Under the pieces are notes generated by a model, which had not been told where the DNA came from, did not search any database, and saw nothing but the letters and a program-made list of their open reading frames with translations. The position numbers and the translations under genes were made by a program. 64,000 bases of DNA from assembly GCA_964020085.1 (NCBI GenBank), contig OZ026596.1:15940795-16004794 (forward strand), in the 5' to 3' direction. This document shows positions 11,575 to 24,019 of this stretch, piece after piece. The DNA comes from Micromussa lordhowensis. Its lineage: Eukaryota; Cnidaria; Anthozoa; Scleractinia; Lobophylliidae. Numbering within the stretch: position 1 is the first letter of the stretch; each line of letters opens with the position of its first letter.

Positions 11575-14500
11575 CCTTCTACTAATCAACTTTTTGGCTC
11601 CCTTCTACTAAACGACTTTTCGGCTCCCTTCTACTAATCGACTTTTCGGCTCCCTTTTACTAATCAACTTTTCGGCTAACTTCTACTAATCGACTTTTCG
11701 GCTCCCTTCTACTAATCGACTTTTCGGCTCCTTTCTACTAATCGACTTTTCGCCGCCCTTCTTCTAATCGTCTCTTCGCCGCCCGTCTACTAATCGTCTC
11801 TTCGCCGCCCTTCAACTAATCGTCTTTTCGGCTCCCTTCTACTAATCGTCTTTTCGGCTCCCTTCTACTAATAGTATTTTCGGCTCCCTTTAACTAATTG
11901 ACTTTTCAGCTAACTTCTACTAATTGACTTTTCGGCTAACTTCTACTAATCTACTAATCGTCCTTTCGGCTCCCTTCTACTAATCAACTTTTTGGCTCCC
12001 TTCTACTAATCGACTTTTCGGCTCCCTTCTACTAATCGACTTTTCGTCTCCCTTCTACTAATCGACTTTTCGGCTCCCTTCTACTAATTAACTTTTCGAC
12101 TCCCTTCTACTAATCGACTTTTCGGCTCTCTTTTACTAATCGACTTTTCGGCTTCCTTCTACTAATCGACTTTTCGGCTCCCTTCTACAAATTGACTTTT
12201 CGGCTCCCTTCTACTAATTGACTTTTTGGGTAACTTCTACTAATCGACTTCTCGGCTCCCTTCTACTAATCGACTTTTCGGCTCCCTTTTACTAATCGAC
12301 TTTTCTGCTAACTTCTACTAATCGACTTTTCGGCTCCCTTCTACTAATCAACTTTTCGCCGCCCTTCTTCTAATCGACTTTTCGCCGCCCTTCTTGTAAT
12401 CGACTTTTCGCCGCCTTTCTTCTAATCGTCTTTTCGCCGCCCGTCTACTAATCGTCTTTTCGGCTCCCTTCTACTAATCGTCTTTTCGGCTCCCTTCTAC
12501 TAATCGTCTTTTCGGCTCCCTTGAACTAATTGACTTTTCTGCTAACTTCTACTAATCGACTTTTCGGCTCCCTTCTACTAATCGTCTTTTCGGCTCCCTT
12601 CTACTAATCGTATTTTCGGCTCCCTTTAACTAATTGACTTTTCGGCTAACTTCTACTAATTGACTTTTCGGCTAACTTCTACTAATCTACTAATCGTCCT
12701 TTCGGCTCCCTTCTACTAATCAACTTTTTGGCTCCCTTCTACTAAACGACTTTTCGGCTCCCTTCTACTAATCGACTTTTCGGCTCCCTTGTACTAATCG
12801 ACTTTTCGGCTCCCTTCTACTAATCGACTTTTCGGCTCCCTTCTACTAATCGACTTTTCGGCTCTTTTCTACTTATCGTCTTTTAGGCTCCCTTCTACTA
12901 ATCGTCTTTTCGGCTACCTTCTACTAATCGTCTTTTCGGCTCCCTTCTACTAATCGTCTTTTCGGCTCCCTTCTACTAATCGTCTTTTCGGCTCCCTTCT
13001 ACTAATCGTCTTTTCGGCTCCCTTCTAGTAATCGGCTTTGCGGCTCCCTTCTACTAATCGTCTTTTCGGCTCCCTTCTACTAATTTTCTTTTCGGCTCCC
13101 TTCTACTAATCGATTTTTTGGCTAAATATTACTAATCGACTTTTCGGCTCCCTTCTACTAATCAACTTTTCGGCTCCCTTCTACTAATCGACTTTTTGGC
13201 TCCCTTCTACTAATCGATTTTTTGGCTAACTTTTACTAATCGACTTTTCGCCTCCCTTCTTCTAATTAACTTTTCGGCTCCTTTCTACTAATCGACTTTT
13301 TGGGTAACTTCTACTAATCGACTTTTCGGCTCCCTTCTACTAATCGACTTTTCAGCTCCCTTCAACTAATCGACTTTTCGGCTCCCTTCTACTAATCGAC
13401 TTTTTGGGTAACTTCTACTAATCGACTTTTCGGCTCCCTTCTACTAATCGACTTTTCGGCTCCCTTCTACTAATCGACTTTTTGGGTAACTTCTACTAAT
13501 TGACTTTTTGGCTGACTTCTACTAATCGACTTTTAGGCTCCCTTCTACTAATTGACTTTTTGGCTAACTTCTACTTATCGACTTTTCGGCTGACTTCTAG
13601 TAATTGACTTTTCGGCTCCCTTCTACTAATCGAATTTTTGGGTAACTTCTACTAATCGACTTTTCGGCTCCCTTCTACTAATCGAATTTTTGGGTAACTT
13701 CTACTAATCAACTTTTCGGCTCCCTTCTACTAATCAACTTTTTGGCTCCCTTCTACTAAACGACTTTTCGGCTCCCTTCTACTAATCGACTTTTCGGCTC
13801 CCTTTTACTAATCAACTTTTCGGCTAACTTCTACTAATCGACTTTTCGGCTCCCTTCTACTAATCGACTTTTCGGCTCCTTTCTACTAATCGACTTTTCG
13901 CCGCCCTTCTTCTAATCGTCTCTTCGCCGCCCGTCTACTAATCGTCTCTTCGCCGCCCTTCAACTAATCGTCTTTTCGGCTCCCTTCTACTAATCGTCTT
14001 TTCGGCTCCCTTCTACTAATCGTATTTTCGGCTCCCTTTAACTAATTGACTTTTCAGCTAACTTCTACTAATTGACTTTTCGGCTAACTTCTACTAATCT
14101 ACTAATCGTCCTTTCGGCTCCCTTCTACTAATCAACTTTTTGGCTCCCTTCTACTAATCGACTTTTCGGCTCCCTTCTACTAATCGACTTTTCGTCTCCC
14201 TTCTACTAATCGACTTTTCGGCTCCCTTCTACTAATTAACTTTTCGACTCCCTTCTACTAATCGACTTTTCGGCTCTCTTTTACTAATCGACTTTTCGGC
14301 TTCCTTCTACTAATCGACTTTTCGGCTCCCTTCTACAAATTGACTTTTCGGCTCCCTTCTACTAATTGACTTTTTGGGTAACTTCTACTAATCGACTTCT
14401 CGGCTCCCTTCTACTAATCGACTTTTCGGCTCCCTTTTACTAATCGACTTTTCTGCTAACTTCTACTAATCGACTTTTCGGCTCCCTTCTACTAATCAAC

Positions 14501-15646
14501 TTTTCGCCGCCCTTCTTCTAATCGACTTTTCGCCGCCCTTCTTGTAAGCGACTTTTCGCCGCCTTTCTTCTAATCGTCTTTTCGCCGCCCGTCTACTAAT
14601 CGTCTTTTCGGCTCCCTTCTACTAATCGTCTTTTCGGCTCCCTTCTACTAATCGTCTTTTCGGCTCCCTTGAACTAATTGACTTTTCTGCTAACTTCTAC
14701 TAATCGACTTTTCGGCTCCCTTCTACTAATCGTCTTTTCGGCTCCCTTCTACTAATCGTATTTTCGGCTCCCTTTAACTAATTGACTTTTCGGCTAACTT
14801 CTACTAATTGACTTTTCGGCTAACTTCTACTAATCTACTAATCGTCCTTTCGGCTCCCTTCTACTAATCAACTTTTTGGCTCCCTTCTACTAAACGACTT
14901 TTCGGCTCCCTTCTACTAGTCGACTTTTCGGCTCCCTTGTACTAATCGACTTTTCGGCTCCCTTCTACTAATCGACTTTTCGGCTCCCTTCTACTAATCG
15001 ACTTTTCGGCTCTTTTCTACTTATCGTCTTTTCGGCTCCCTTCTACTAATCGTCTTTTCGGCTCCCTTCTACTAATCGTCTTTTCGGCTCCCTTCTACTA
15101 ATCGTCTTTTCGGCTCCCTTCTACTAATCGTCTTTTCGGCTCCCTTCTAGTATTCGGCTTTGCGGCTCCCTTCTACTAATCGTCTTTTCGGCTCCCTTCT
15201 ACTAATTTTCTTTTCGGCTCCCTTCTACTAATCGATTTTTTGGCTAAATATTACTAATCGACTTTTCGGCTCCCTTCTACTAATCAACTTTTCGGCTCCC
15301 TTCTACTAATCGACTTTTTGGCTCCCTTCTACTAATCGATTTTTTGGCTAACTTTTACTAATCGACTTTTCGGCTCCCTTCTTCTAATTAACTTTTCGGC
15401 TCCCTTCTACTAATCGACTTTTTGGGTAACTTCTACTAATCGACTTTTTCGGCTCCCTTCTACTAATCGACTTTTCAGCTCCCTTCAACTAATCGACTTT
15501 TCGGCTCCCTTCTACTAATCGACTTTTTGGGTAACTTCTACTAATCGACTTTTCGGCTCCCTTCTACTAATCGACTTTTCGGCTCCCTTCTACTAATCGA
15601 CTTTTTGGGTAACTTCTACTAATCGACTTTTCGGCTCCCTTCTACT
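11575..15646. repeat. 2148-bp tandem duplication
   Basis: About 11575-13498 matches 13723-15646 at offset 2148 (markers 11943 and 14091; 12679 and 14827). Shared rare forms include CTTCTTGTAATCGAC near 12389, which is CTTGTAAGCGAC in the second copy. Private changes include CTACTAGTCGAC at 14916, TAGTATTCGGC near 15149 and an extra T at 15433-15459. The right limit is where the first copy lacks three monomers. Confidence 0.82.
15433..15459 (+). repeat. 27-bp monomer (+1 T)
   Basis: A single extra T in the T run precedes CGGCTCCCTT. It is absent from the equivalent positions near 13315, 26320 and 28510, so it is a private recent slip. Confidence 0.85.
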
Positions 15647-16149
15647 AATCGACTTTTCGGCTCCCTTCAACTAATCGACTTTTCGGCTTACTTCTACTAA
15701 TTGACTTTTTGGCTGACTTCTACTAATCGACTTTTAGGCTCCCTTCTACTAATTGACTTTTTCGCTAACTTCTACTTATCGACTTTTCGGCTGACTTCTA
15801 GTAATTGACTTTTCGGCTCCCTTCTACTAATCGAATTTTTGGGTAACTTCTACTAATCGACTTTTCGGCTCCCTTCTACTAATCGAATTTTTGGGTAACT
15901 TCTACTAATCGACTTTTCGGCTCCCTTCTACTAATCAACTTTTTGGCTCCCTTCTACTAAACGACTTTTCGGCTCCCTTCTACTAATCGACTTTTCGGCT
16001 CCCTTTTACTAATCAACTTTTCGGCTAACTTCTACTAATCGACTTTTCGGCTCCCTTCTACTAATCGAATTTTCGGCTCCTTTCTACTAATCGTCTTTTC
16101 GGCTCCCTTCTACTAATCGTATTTTCGGCTCCCTTTAACTAATTGACTT

Positions 16150-18490
16150 TTCGGCTCCCTTCTACTAAGCGACTTTTTGGCTCCCTTCTACTAATCGATT
16201 TTTTGGCTAACTTTTACTAATCGACTTTTCAGCTCCCTTCTTCTAATTAACTTTTCGGCTCCCTTCTACTAATCGACTTTTTGGGTAACTTCTACTAATC
16301 GACTTTTCGGCTCCCTTCTACTAATCGACTTTTCAGCTCCCTTCAACTAATCGACTTTTCGGCTCCCTTCTACTAATCGACTTTTTGGGTAACTTCTACT
16401 AATCGACTTTTCGGCTCCCTTCTACTAATCGACTTTTCGGGTAACTTCTACTAATCGACTTTTCGGCTCCCTTCTACTAATCGACTTTTCGGCTCCCTTC
16501 AACTAATCGACTTTTCGGCTTACTTCTACTAATTGACTTTTTGGCTGACTTCTACTAATCGACTTTTAGGCTCCCTTCTACTAATTGACTTTTTGGCTAA
16601 CTTCTACTTATCGACTTTTCGGCTGACTTCTAGTAATTGACTTTTCGGCTCCCTTCTACTAATCGAATTTTTGGGTAACTTCTACTAATCGACTTTTCGG
16701 CTCCCTTCTACTAATCGACTTTTTGGGTAACTTCTACTAATCGAGTTTTTGGCTCCCTTGTCCTAATTGACTTTTCGGCTCCGTTTTACTAATCGACTTT
16801 TCAGCTAACTTCTACTAATCGACTTTTCGCCGCCCTTCTTCTAATCGACTTTTTGCCGCCCTTCTTCTAATCGACTTTTCGCCGCCCTTCTTCTTATCGT
16901 CTTTTCGCCGCCCTTCTACTAATTGTCTTTTCGCCGCGCTTCCACTAATCGTCTTTTCGGCTCCCTTCTTCTAATCGTCTTTTTGGCTTCCTTCTACTAA
17001 TCGTCTTTTCGGCTCCCTTCTACTAATCATCTTTTCGGCTACCCTCTACTAATCGTCTTTTTGGCTCCCTTCTACTAATCGTCTTTTCGTCTCCCTTCTA
17101 CTTATCGTCTTTTCGGCTCCCTTCAACTAATCGATTTTTTGGCTAACTTCTACTAATCGACTTTTCGGCTCCCTTGTACCAATCGACTTTTCGTCTCCCT
17201 TCTACTAATCGACTTTTCGGCTCCCTTCTACTAATTAACTTTTCAGCTCCCTTCTACTAATCAACTTTTCGGCTGTCTTCTACTAATCGACTTTTCGGCT
17301 TCCTTCTACTAATCGATTTTTCGGCTCCCTTCTACTAATCGACTTTTCGGCTCCCTTCTACTAATCGACTTTTCGGCTCCCTTCTACTGATCGACTTTTT
17401 GGGTAACTTCTACTAATCGACTTTTAGGCTCCCTTCTACTAATCGACTTTTCGGCTCCCTTTTACTAATCGACTTTTCGGCTAACTTCTACTAATCGACT
17501 TTTCGGCTCCCTTCTACTAATCGACTTTTCGGCTCCCTTCTACTAATCGACTTTTCGCCGCCCTTCTTCTAATCGTCTCTTCGCCGCCCGTCTAGTAATC
17601 GTCTCTTCACCACCCTTCAACTAATCGTCTACTAATGGTATTTTCGGCTCCCTTTAACTAATTGACTTTTCGGCTAACTTCTACTAATTGACTTTTCGGC
17701 TAACTTCTACTAATCTACTAATCGTCCTTTCGGCTCCCTTCTACTAATCAACCTTTTTGGCTCCCTTCTACTAAACGACTTTTCGGCTCCCTTCTTCTAA
17801 TCGTCTTTTAGGCTCCCTTCTACTAATCGTCTTTTCATCTCCCTTCTACTAATCGTCTTTTCGGCTCCCTTCTACTAATTTACTTTTCGGCTCCCTTCTA
17901 CTAATCGATTTTTTGGCTAAATATTACTAATCGACTTTTCGGCTCCCTTCTACTAATCAACTTTTCGGCTCCCTTCTAGTAATCGACTTTTCGGCTCCCT
18001 TCTACTAATCGATTTTTTGGCTAACTTTTACTAATCGACTTTTCGGCTCCCTTCTACTAATCGACTTTTCGGCTCCCTTCTTCTAATTAACTTTTCGGCT
18101 CCCTTCTACTAATCGACTTTTCAGCTCTCTTCTACTAATCGACTTTTCGGCTTCCTTCTACTAATCGACTTTTCAGCTCCCTTCTACTAATCGACTTTTC
18201 GGCTCCCTTCTACTAACCGACTATTTGGGTAACTTCTACTAATCGTCTTTTCGTCTCCCTTCTACTTATCGCTTTTCGGCTCCCTTCAACTAATCGATTT
18301 TTTGGCTAACTTCTACTAATCGACTTTTCGGCTCCCTTCTACCAACCAACTTTTCGTCTCCCTTCTACTAATCGACTTTTCGACTCCCTTCTACTAATCG
18401 ACTTTTCGGCTCTCTTCTACTAATCGACTTTTCGGCTTCCTTCTACTAATCGACTTTTCGGCTCCCTTCTACAAATTGACTTTTCGGCTC
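16150..18490. repeat. 2.35-kb segment, partner of about 32503-34862
   Basis: Matching at offset 16353 is supported by the markers at 17707 and 34060 and by very rare shared forms: CTAATTGTCTTTTCGCCG at 16919 and 33272, GCCGCGCTTCC at 16933 and 33286, and CTTTTCATCTCCC at 17833 and 34186. The segment ends where TTTTTGGGTAAC near 18507 faces TTTTTGGCTCCC near 34862. Two blocks 16 kb apart with other HOR types in between imply long-distance exchange or a later breakup of an older larger repeat. Confidence 0.8.
17618..18286. repeat. Type II HOR core, copy 2
   Basis: The 11-bp remnant is at 17618-17628, the marker at 17707, the 27-bp monomer at 17741, and the 25-bp monomer at 18262. The marker to 25-mer distance equals copy 1. 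Private changes include CTCTTCACCACCC just before the remnant and CTATTTGGG near 18220. Confidence 0.86.
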
Positions 18491-19749
18491 CCTTCTACTA
18501 ATTGACTTTTTGGGTAACTTCTACTAATCGACTTCTCGGCTCCCTTCTACTAACCGACTTTTCGGCTCCCTTTTACTAATCGACATTTCTGCTAACTTCT
18601 ACTAATCGACTTTTCGGCTCCCTTCTACTAATCGACTTTTCGGCTCCCTTCTACTAATCTACTTTTCGCCGCCCTTCTTCTAATCTACTTTTCGCCGCCC
18701 TTCTTCTAATCGACTTTTCGCCGCCCTTCTTCTAATCGTCTTTTCGCCGCCCGTCTACTAATCGTCTTTTCGCCGGCCTTCAACCAATCGTCTATTCGGC
18801 TCCCTTCTACTAATCTTTTTTTCGGCTCCCTTCTACTAATCGTCTTTTCGGCTCCCTTTAACTAATTGACTTTTCGGCTAACTTCTACTAATTGACTTTT
18901 CGGCTAACTTCTACTAATCTACTAATCGTCCTTTCGGCTCCCTTCTACTAATCAACTTTTTGGCTCCCTTCTACTAATCGACTTTTCGGCTCCCTTCTAC
19001 TAATCGACTTTTCGTCTCCCTTTTACTAATCGACTTTTCGGCTCCCTTCCACTAATTAACTTTTAGACTCCCTTCTACTAATCCACTTTTCGGCTCTCTT
19101 CTACTAATCGACTTTTCGGCTTCCTTCTACTAATCGACTTTTCGGCTCCCTACTACAAATTGACTTTTCGGCTCCCTTCTACTAATTGACTTTTTGGGTA
19201 ACTTCTACTAATCGACTTCTCGGCTCCCTTCTACTAATCGACTTTTCGGCTCCCTTTTACTAATCCACTTTTCTGCTAACTTCTACTAATCGACTTTTCG
19301 GCTCCCTTCTACTAATCGACTTTTCGCCGCCCTTCTTCTAATCGACTTTTCGCCGCCCTTCTTCTAATCGACTTTTCGCCGCCTTTCTTCTAATCGTCTT
19401 TTCGCCGCCCGTCTACTAATCGTCTTTTCGCTGCCCTTCAACTAATCGTCTATTCGGCTCCCTTCTACTAATCGTCTTTTCGGCTCCCTTCTACTAATCG
19501 TATTTTCGGCTCCCTTTAACTAATTGACTTTTCGGCTAACTTCTACTAATCGACTTTTCGGCTCCCTTCTACTAATCGTCTTTTCGGCTCCCTTCTACTA
19601 ATCGTATTTTCGGCCCCCTTTAAGTAATTGACTTTTCGGCTAACTTCTACTAATTGACTTTTCGGCTAACTTCTACTAATCTACTAATCGTCCTTTCGGC
19701 TCCCTTCTACTAATCAACTTTTTGGCTCCCTTCTACTAAACAACTTTTC

Positions 19750-22700
19750 GGCTCCCTTCTACTAATCGACTTTTCAGCTCCCTTGTACTAATCGACTTTT
19801 CGGCTCCCTTCTACTAATCGTCTTTTCGGCTCCCTTCTACTAATCGTCTTTTCGGCTCCCTTCTACTAATCGTCTTTTCGGCTCCCTTCTACTAATCGTC
19901 TTTTCGGCTCCCTTCTACTAATCGTCTTTTCGGCTCCCTTCTACTAATCGGCTTTGCGGCTCCCTTCTACTAATCGTCTTTTCGGCTCCCTTCTACTAAT
20001 TTTCTTTTCGGCTCCCTTCTACTAATCGATTTTTTGGCTAAATATTACTAATCGACTTTTCGGCTCCCTTCTACTAATCAACTTTTCGGCTCCCTTCTAC
20101 TAATCGACTTTTTGGCTCCCTTCTACTAATCGATTTTTTGGCTAACTTTTACTAATCGACTTTTCGGCTCCCTTCTTCTAATTAACTTTTCGGCTCCCTT
20201 CTACTAATCGACTTTTTGGGTAACTTCTACTAATCGACTTTTCGGCTCCCTTCTACTAATCGACTTTTCAGCTCCCTTCAACTAATCGACTTTTCGGCTC
20301 CCTTCTACTAATCGACTTTTTGGGTAACTTCTACTAATCGACTTTTCGGCTCCCTTCTACTAATCGACTTTTCGGCTCCCTTCAACTAATCGACTTTTCG
20401 GCTTACTTCTACTAATTGACTTTTTGGCTGACTTCTACTAATCGACTTTTAGGCTCCCTTCTACTAATTGACTTTTTGGCTAACTTCTACTTATCGACTT
20501 TTCGGCTGACTTCTAGTAATTGACTTTTCGGCTCCCTTCTACTAATCGAATTTTTGGGTAACTTCTACTAATCGACTTTTCGGCTCCCTTCTACTAATCG
20601 ACTTTTTGGGTAACTTCTACTAATCGAGTTTTTGGCTCCCTTGTCCTAATCGACTTTTCGGCTCCGTTTTACTAATCGACTTTTCGGCTAACTTCTACTA
20701 ATCGACTTTTCGCCGCCCTTCTTCTAATCGACTTTTTGCCGCCCTTCTTCTAATCGACTTTTCGCCGCCCTTCTTCTTATCGTCTTTTCGCCGCCCTTCT
20801 ACTAATCGTCTTTTCGCCGCCCTTCCACTAATCGTCTTTTCGGCTCCCTTCTTCTAATCGTCTTTTCGGCTTCCTTCTACTAATCGTCTTTTTGGCTCCC
20901 TTCTACTAATCGTCTTTTCGTCTCCCTTCTACTTATCGTCTTTTCGGCTCCCTTCAACTAATCGATTTTTTGGCTAACTTCTTCTAATCGACTTTTCGGC
21001 TCCCTTGTACCAATTGACTTTTCGTCTCCCTTCTACTAATCGACTTTTCGGCTCCCTTCTACTAATCGACTTTTCGCCGCCCTTCTTCTAATCGTCTCTT
21101 CGCCGCCCGTCTACTAATCGTCTCTTCGCCGCCCTTCAACTAATCGTCTTTTAGGCTCCCTTCTACTAATCGTCTTTTCGGCTCCCTTCTACTAATCGTA
21201 TTTTCGGCTCCCTTTAACTAATTGACTTTTCAGCTAACTTCTACTAATTGACTTTTCGGCTAACTTCTACTAATCTACTAATCGTCCTTTCAGCTCCCTT
21301 CTACTAATCAACTTTTCGGCTCTCTTCTACTAATCGACTTTTCGGCTTCCTTCTACTAATCGATTTTTCGGCTCCCTTCTACTAATCGACTTTTCGGCTC
21401 CCTTCTACTAATCGACTTTTTGGGTAACTTCTACTAATCGACTTTTAGGCTCCCTTCTACTAATCGACTTTTCGGCTCCCTTTTACTAATCGACTTTTCG
21501 GCTAACTTCTACTAATCGACTTTTCAGCTCCCTTCTACTAATCGACTTTTCGGCTCCCTTCTACTAATCGACTTTTCGCCGCCCTTCTTCTAATCGACTT
21601 TTCGCCGCCCTTCTTCTAATCGACTTTTCGCCGCCCTTCTTCTAATCGTCTTTTCGCCGCCCGTCTACTAATCGTCTTTTCGCCGCCCTTCAACTAATCG
21701 TCTATTCGGCTCCCTTCTACTAATCGTCTTTTCGGCTCCCTCCTACTAATCGTCTTTTCGGCTCCCTTTAACTAATTGACTTTTCGGCTAACTTCTACTA
21801 ATTGACTTTTCGGCTAACTTCTACTAATCTACTAATCGTCCTTTCGGCTCCCTTCTACTAATCAACTTTTTGGCTCCCTTCTACTAATCGACTTTTCAGC
21901 TCCCTTGTACTAATCGACTTTTCGGCTCCCTTCTACTAATCGTCTTTTCGGCTCCCTTCTACTAATCGTCTTTTCGGCTCCCTTCTACTAATCGTCTTTT
22001 CGGCTCCCTTCTACTAATCGTCTTTTCGGCTCCCTTCTACTAATCGTCTTTTCGGCTCCCTTCTACTAATCGGCTTTGCGGCTCCCTTCTACTAATCGTC
22101 TTTTCGGCTCCCTTCTACTAATTTTCTTTTCGGCTCCCTTCTACTAATCGATTTTTTGGCTAAATATTACTAATCGACTTTTCGGCTCCCTTCTACTAAT
22201 CAACTTTTCGGCTCCCTTCTACTAATCGACTTTTTGGCTCCCTTCTACTAATCGATTTTTTGGCTAACTTTTACTAATCGACTTTTCGGCTCCCTTCTTC
22301 TAATTAACTTTTCGGCTCCCTTCTACTAATCGACTTTTTGGGTAACTTCTACTAATCGACTTTTCGGCTCCCTTCTACTAATCGACTTTTCAGCTCCCTT
22401 CAACTAATCGACTTTTCGGCTCCCTTCTACTAATCGACTTTTTGGGTAACTTCTACTAATCGACTTTTCGGCTCCCTTCTACTAATCGACTTTTCGGCTC
22501 CCTTCAACTAATCGACTTTTCGGCTTACTTCTACTAATTGACTTTTTGGCTGACTTCTACTAATCGACTTTTAGGCTCCCTTCTACTAATTGACTTTTTG
22601 GCTAACTTCTACTTATCGACTTTTCGGCTGACTTCTAGTAATTGACTTTTCGGCTCCCTTCTACTAATCGAATTTTTGGGTAACTTCTACTAATCGACTT

Positions 22701-24019
22701 TTCGGCTCCCTTCTACTAATCGACTTTTTGGGTAACTTCTACTAATCGAGTTTTTGGCTCCCTTGTCCTAATCGACTTTTCGGCTCCGTTTTACTAATCG
22801 ACTTTTCGGCTAACTTCTACTAATCGACTTTTCGCCGCCCTTCTTCTAATCGACTTTTTGCCGCCCTTCTTCTAATCGACTTTTCGCCGCCCTTCTTCTT
22901 ATCGTCTTTTCGCCGCCCTTCTACTAATCGTCTTTTCGCCGCCCTTCCACTAATCGTCTTTTCGGCTCCCTTCTTCTAATCGTCTTTTCGGCTTCCTTCT
23001 ACTAATCGTCTTTTTGGCTCCCTTCTACTAATCGTCTTTTCGTCTCCCTTCTACTTATCGTCTTTTCGGCTCCCTTCAACTAATCGATTTTTTGGCTAAC
23101 TTCTTCTAATCGACTTTTCGGCTCCCTTGTACCAATTGACTTTTCGTCTCCCTTCTACTAATCGACTTTTCGGCTCCCTTCTACTAATCGACTTTTCGCC
23201 GCCCTTCTTCTAATCGTCTCTTCGCCGCCCGTCTACTAATCGTCTCTTCGCCGCCCTTCAACTAATCGTCTTTTAGGCTCCCTTCTACTAATCGTCTTTT
23301 CGGCTCCCTTCTACTAATCGTATTTTCGGCTCCCTTTAACTAATTGACTTTTCAGCTAACTTCTACTAATTGACTTTTCGGCTAACTTCTACTAATCTAC
23401 TAATCGTCCTTTCAGCTCCCTTCTACTAATCAACTTTTCGGCTCTCTTCTACTAATCGACTTTTCGGCTTCCTTCTACTAATCGATTTTTCGGCTCCCTT
23501 CTACTAATCGACTTTTCGGCTCCCTTCTACTAATCGACTTTTTGGGTAACTTCTACTAATCGACTTTTAGGCTCCCTTCTACTAATCGACTTTTCGGCTC
23601 CCTTTTACTAATCGACTTTTCGGCTAACTTCTACTAATCGACTTTTCAGCTCCCTTCTACTAATCGACTTTTCGGCTCCCTTCTACTAATCGACTTTTCG
23701 CCGCCCTTCTTCTAATCGACTTTTCGCCGCCCTTCTTCTAATCGACTTTTCGCCGCCCTTCTTCTAATCGTCTTTTCGCCGCCCGTCTACTAATCGTCTT
23801 TTCGCCGCCCTTCAACTAATCGTCTATTCGGCTCCCTTCTACTAATCGTCTTTTCGGCTCCCTCCTACTAATCGTCTTTTCGGCTCCCTTTAACTAATTG
23901 ACTTTTCGGCTAACTTCTACTAATTGACTTTTCGGCTAACTTCTACTAATCTACTAATCGTCCTTTCGGCTCCCTTCTACTAATCAACTTTTTGGCTCCC
24001 TTCTACTAATCGACTTTTC
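19750..24019. repeat. 2122-bp tandem duplication, two full copies
   Basis: Bases 19750-21897 match 21872-24019 at offset 2122. No mismatch was seen at the positions I compared, including rare forms: CAGCTCCCTTGTAC (19775 and 21897), TTGTCCTAATCG (20641 and 22763), TTGTACCAATTGAC (21005 and 23127) and CTTTTAGGCTCCC (21148 and 23270). Markers at 21267/23389 and 21821/23943 agree. Limits are CTTTTCGG at 19744 facing CTTTTTGG, and TTTTCAG at 21893 facing TTTTCGG at 24015. It looks like one of the most recent events in the window. Confidence 0.9.

Larger units (their letters stand above)
10510..16095. repeat. 5.6-kb segment, partner of about 23590-29177
   Basis: Marker positions match at offset 13082 (10861 and 23943; 11545 and 24627), then 13004 (11943 and 24947; 12679 and 25683), then 13082 again (14091 and 27173; 14827 and 27909). 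The two 78-bp changes are whole three-monomer differences: three monomers present near 11650-11727 are absent near 24730, and three near 26480-26580 are absent near 13498. Apart from these, lines agree with scattered single mismatches, such as CCCTTTAAC at 10726 against CCCTTCAAC. This is a multi-kilobase segmental duplication inside the array. Confidence 0.8.

Noticed and set aside
13027..13045. TAGTAATCGGCTTTGCGG as an inserted element end
   Set aside because: It is a monomer with a few substitutions and normal length, recurring at the end of GTC runs in many blocks, with no target duplication or foreign sequence.
14916..14935. ACTAGT/GTCGAC palindromes as a functional site
   Set aside because: They arise from a single substitution in the monomer (CTACTAGTCGAC) and are rare and scattered, so a role is not supported.
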